A DNA stretch of 64,000 nucleotides from Agrostemma githago. Its lineage: Eukaryota > Streptophyta > Magnoliopsida > Caryophyllales > Caryophyllaceae. Made by a program: the position numbers and the translations under genes. This document shows positions 63,025 to 64,000 of this stretch, piece after piece (the stretch's first letter is position 1; each line of letters starts with the position of its first letter). The DNA is taken from contig OY288242.1 in NCBI GenBank assembly GCA_958450325.1, positions 67,946,062 to 68,010,061 of the forward strand, read 5' to 3'. The notes below the pieces were generated by a model. It made no database searches, was not told the DNA's origin, and saw nothing but the letters and a program-made list of their open reading frames with translations.

Positions 63025-64000
63025 GTGACGGCCGACGAAGGATTTGATATTGTGAAGCACCTTCACTCGACACTTTATGGTGGATACTTGGCCAACCAAA
63101 AGACAATTGCCAAGGTTCTCCAAAGCGGGTTTTGGTGGCCTTCCATGTTCAAGGATATTAGAGCTTTTATTCTCACATGCGATGCTTGCCAAAGAAGGGG
63201 AAATATAACGAGAAGAAATGAGATGCCTCTTCAACCCATCTTGGAAATTGAATTGTTCGATGTTTGGGGCATTGATTTCATGGGTCCGTTCACATCCTCT
63301 TTTGGCAACAAATACATACTAGTCGCGGTTGATTGTGTCTCAAAGTGGATCGAGGCCGTAGCTTCTCCCACCAATGACTCCAAGGTTGTAATCAAGCTTT
63401 TCAAGAATGTCATTTTTCCGAGATTCGGTATGCCTAGAGCCATAATTAGCGATGGAGGCTCTCATTTTAGGAAAGATACCTTTGAACACCTTCTTAGGAA
63501 ATATGGTATCACTCACAAGATGTCCCTAGCCTACCACCCTCAATCAAATGGGCAAGCTGAGATCTCCAACCGTCAAATCAAAGGAATTTTGGAAAAAGTT
63601 GTAAATACACCGAAAGGATTGGTCATTAAAATCGAATGACGCCCTTTGGGCATTGAGAACGGCTTACGAAGCGCTGATTGGAACCACTCCTTATCGTCTT
63701 GTGTATGGAAAAGCTTGTCATTTACCGGTGGAATTAGAACATAAAGCCAAATGGGCTATAAAAGAGTTAAACTTTGACGAGAATACCGCCTTCTCCAACT
63801 TCAAGAATTGGAAGAACTAAGACTCGAGGCCTACGAAAATTCGAAGATTTACACGGAGCAAACACGCAAATGGCACGATTCTCGAATACTTCGTAAGGAC
63901 TTCTCCGTTGGTGATAAGGTATTACTTTTCAACTCTCGTTTTAAGCTTTTCCCCTTTAAGTTGAAAGCAAAATGGTCGGGTCCATTCGAAGTGACCAAGG
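63025..64000 (+). pseudogene. Athila-B integrase, running off the window
   Basis: 63025-63639 holds the zinc-binding region (HLHSTLYGGYLANQ ... CDACQRRG) and the core GIDFMGPF, ISDGGSHF and NGQAEISNR, so the catalytic triad is present. A frameshift near 63605-63640 leads into the C-terminal domain (LRTAYEALIGTTPYRLVYGK, GDKVLLFNSRFKLF), which continues past 64000. Confidence 0.9.

Larger units (their letters stand above)
55186..64000 (+). mobile_element. Athila-B, plus-strand Athila element (3' part outside window)
   Basis: Same family as Athila-A, opposite orientation. The 5' LTR is 55186-58083, the primer site 58087-58104 and gag starts at 58219; protease, RT, RNase H and integrase follow to the window end. 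The LTR start TGTTGTGTGCTAAATTTAGACC matches the Athila-A start TGATGTGTGC. It inserted into the LTR of Athila-C; the flank is AAGCT (55181-55185), and the other flank is not visible. The genes carry stops, frameshifts and a lost protease active site. Confidence 0.92.

Overview
The window is nuclear DNA from a flowering plant, most likely a eudicot. It is dominated by nested LTR retrotransposons of the Ty3/gypsy Tat and Athila lineages, with one Ty1/copia element, LINE remnants, Stowaway and foldback MITEs, and one clear host gene, a plant-specific CC-type glutaredoxin. The sequence does not identify the species.

Layout. (1) 1-4467 and 34660-39796 are the two halves of an old, decayed Tat element (Tat-1). 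It is split by a complete Athila element (Athila-A, minus strand, 4468-34659), and the 5-bp duplication ACAGT lies on both sides. (2) Athila-A carries three later insertions. Tat-2 (5224-17222, TSD AATAA) sits in its 3' LTR. A 3.5-kb solo LTR (25310-28795, TSD GGCAC) interrupts pol. A foldback MITE (33668-33991, 9-bp TSD) lies in its 5' LTR. (3) 39797-46720 holds flanking DNA and a LINE remnant split by a decayed copia element (41215-46602). (4) 46721-53340 is a gene-bearing, AT-rich interval with the glutaredoxin gene at 49298-49714, several MITEs, a tRNA-like relic and short tandem repeats. (5) 53383-55185 is an Athila gag/LTR fragment (Athila-C). It is cut by a plus-strand Athila copy (Athila-B, 55186 to the window end) that contains a Stowaway MITE and a 5'-truncated LINE in its LTR.

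How the parts work. Tat-2 is the element that looks alive. Its 678-bp LTRs differ at one base, it has a primer-binding site, and a single 1907-codon gag-pol frame on the minus strand encodes gag, protease, reverse transcriptase, two RNase H domains and integrase. On the opposite strand it carries two further genes, each with its own TATA box: a 193-codon basic/acidic ORF and a large ORF with an apparent intron. The large ORF and gag-pol converge on a block of ~126-bp tandem repeats. Tat-1 keeps the same architecture (antisense ORF, intron, repeat block, gag-pol) in decayed form, so these are features of the family.

Most worth a second look: the double antisense coding capacity of Tat-2 with a conserved intron; clusters of an 18-bp near-palindrome in Athila LTRs and 3' region; and eight exact copies of a 9-mer (TACTCCGTA or its complement) within 2.8 kb around the glutaredoxin gene. 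Element boundaries were read by eye from repeat ends and target duplications. Protein families were assigned from motifs, without database searches.
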